NCBI GenBank assembly: GCA_016284575.1
Contig: JAEEPD010000215.1
Coordinates: forward strand, 1-5,712
Source of the DNA: Bacillota bacterium
GTDB lineage: Bacteria; Bacillota; Clostridia; Peptostreptococcales; Anaerovoracaceae
Length of the DNA stretch: 5,712 bases
Direction of reading: 5' to 3'
Under the pieces are notes generated by a model. It made no database searches. It saw nothing but the letters and a program-made list of their open reading frames with translations, and was not told the DNA's origin. Positions 4,435 through 5,712 of this stretch are shown here, piece by piece (within the stretch, counting starts at the first letter, position 1; every line of letters begins with the position of its first letter). A program made the translations under genes and the position numbers.

Positions 4435-5712
4435 ATGAAAAGGCAGAGCAGGATAAGAGTGCTGCTTCGGATGCTCGGGCTTGTAAAGCCTCTTAAAGGA
4501 TTCATGGCCGCAGCCGTGGCCATGGGGACCCTTGGCTTTCTCTGCGCCCAGTTTATACCCATAATCGGCGGCATCATAATCAGCAGAGTTCTGGTCTTAG
4601 GACCTTCGACAGCGCTTAAGCCATACTACATCACACTGATAGTGATAGCGCTGCTGAGAGCTGTTCTTAAGCTCGGCGAACAGCGCACGAATCACTACAT
4701 AGCTTTCACCCTGCTGGCCATCATCAGAGACAAGGTCTTTATGGCCCTTCGCCGCCTGTGCCCGGCAAAGCTGGAGGGGCGGGACAAGGGGGATCTGATC
4801 TCCCTGATCACCTCCGATGTGGAGCTTCTGGAGGTCTTTTACGCGCACACCATTTCTCCCATCTGCATAGCTTTCCTTACGGAACTTGTGATGGTGATCT
4901 TTATCGGATCCTTCCATTGGAGCCTGGGGCTTCTGGCTCTGGCCGCTTTCCTTTCCGTGGGCGTACTGCTTCCTCTGGTCATTTCAAAGCGAAGCGGGAG
5001 CCTGGGAGACGAGCTGCGGGCTGATAACGGCGCACTTGCGGCGTACATGCTTGAGAGCATAAGAGGACTTGACGAGACTCTCCAGTACGGAGCCGGAAAG
5101 GACAGGCTTGCAGGTATTACGGAGAGAACGGAAGCTCTGTCTGCAAAACAGGGCAGGCTGAACAGCCTTTCAGGCACCAACGCGGCTCTTGCCAACAGCG
5201 TCATACTCCTGTTTGACGTTGCTATGCTGGGCCTTTGCACAGTGCTGTACACGAGGGGCGTAACTGATATCGGAGGGCTTATCATTCCTGTGATCGCCCT
5301 GATGTCTTCCTTTGGTCCGGTCATCGCCCTGGCAGGTCTCGGGACCACTCTTCAGGCCACTGCCGCTTCCGGAGCCCGGGTGCTGGCGGTCATAGACGAA
5401 AAGCCTGAGACGGAAGATCTGACGGAAAAGGCTCCGATAAGCTTTACAGGCGCGGAGCTCGGGGACGTCTGCTTTTCCTACGGAGGCGAGCAGGTCCTTA
5501 AGGATCTGTCTCTGAAGATCCCGGAAAATAGGATCACCGGCATCGTTGGCAGGAGCGGCTGCGGAAAGTCCACGCTGCTCAAGCTGCTGATGCGCTTCTG
5601 GAAGGCTGATGCTGGCTCGGTGGAGATCTCCGGCCGGAGCGTTGAGGAGATCAATACCGCGGACCTGAGGGGCATGGAAAGCTATATGACCCAGGAGACG
5701 CAGCTCTTCAAG
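4435..5712 (+). CDS. CydC-like ABC exporter subunit (membrane plus ATPase domain), 3' end outside window
   Basis: An open frame of 426 codons runs off the right edge with no stop. The ATG at 4435 follows the previous TGA by one base and has GGAGG (4421-4425) nine bases upstream, so translation is coupled to the upstream subunit. Hydrophobic segments lie near 22-50, 60-76, 139-182 (a pair) and two more before residue 315, giving an exporter membrane domain; the run KLEGRDKGDLISLITSDVELLEVFYAHTISP is a typical coupling-helix region of this family. The ATPase domain starts near 340 (FTGAELGDVCFSYGGEQVL), with Walker A GRSGCGKST (372-380, Lys378) and a canonical Q-loop Gln420 in YMTQETQLF; the signature, Walker B and H-loop lie beyond the window. 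It is the natural heterodimer partner of the subunit at 2703-4433. Members of this family are labelled CydC-like or simply multidrug/amino-acid exporters; the substrate cannot be read from sequence. Confidence 0.9.
   Translation, partial: MKRQSRIRVLLRMLGLVKPLKGFMAAAVAMGTLGFLCAQFIPIIGGIIISRVLVLGPSTALKPYYITLIVIALLRAVLKLGEQRTNHYIAFTLLAIIRDKVFMALRRLCPAKLEGRDKGDLISLITSDVELLEVFYAHTISPICIAFLTELVMVIFIGSFHWSLGLLALAAFLSVGVLLPLVISKRSGSLGDELRADNGALAAYMLESIRGLDETLQYGAGKDRLAGITERTEALSAKQGRLNSLSGTNAALANSVILLFDVAMLGLCTVLYTRGVTDIGGLIIPVIALMSSFGPVIALAGLGTTLQATAASGARVLAVIDEKPETEDLTEKAPISFTGAELGDVCFSYGGEQVLKDLSLKIPENRITGIVGRSGCGKSTLLKLLMRFWKADAGSVEISGRSVEEINTADLRGMESYMTQETQLFK

Overview
The window reads as a stretch of chromosome from an anaerobic Bacillota, most likely a Clostridia or Lachnospiraceae-type organism. 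The coding DNA is fairly GC-rich by eye but uses ATA, AGG and AGA codons heavily. Genes carry GGAGG-type ribosome binding sites, and the protein families resemble Clostridia versions. This placement is an inference from style, not from a marker gene. All real genes lie on the + strand.

Layout: (1) positions 2-1123 hold the 3' part of a HlyC/CorC (CNNM-type) membrane protein whose start lies to the left of the window. (2) A 78-base gap contains a compact GC-rich hairpin that ends just before the ribosome binding site of the next gene. (3) Positions 1202-2542 encode a GHMP kinase of the galactokinase family with an altered sugar-binding signature and an extra segment of about 40 residues. (4) The AT-rich gap 2543-2702 is the densest regulatory region. 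It holds a near-consensus sigma-70 promoter and three tandem copies of an 18-base palindrome (GGTTAGTTAATGCTAACC and variants). The first copy sits on the expected transcription start and is also the core of a terminator-like hairpin for the galactokinase gene. (5) Positions 2703-4433 form one continuous reading frame for a CydD-like ABC exporter half-transporter (membrane domain, then ATPase domain), cut by a single in-frame TAA at 3588-3590. (6) From 4435 to the right edge is the partner CydC-like half-transporter, truncated by the window end in its ATPase domain.

How the parts relate: the two ABC half-transporters form an operon (TGA of the first, one base, ATG of the second) and should form a heterodimeric exporter. 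They appear to be under a repressor that binds the three-copy GTTAG/CTAAC operator. The regulator is not in the window. DtxR-type metal regulators and MepR-like MarR regulators both use GTTAG-type half-sites, so the identity is open. The most striking points are the in-frame stop that separates the membrane and ATPase domains of the first subunit, and the operator array. I see no CRISPR array, tRNA, rRNA, insertion sequence or phage gene. A wholly new system is not evident. The region looks like ordinary chromosome with one unusual regulatory leader and one broken or split transporter gene.
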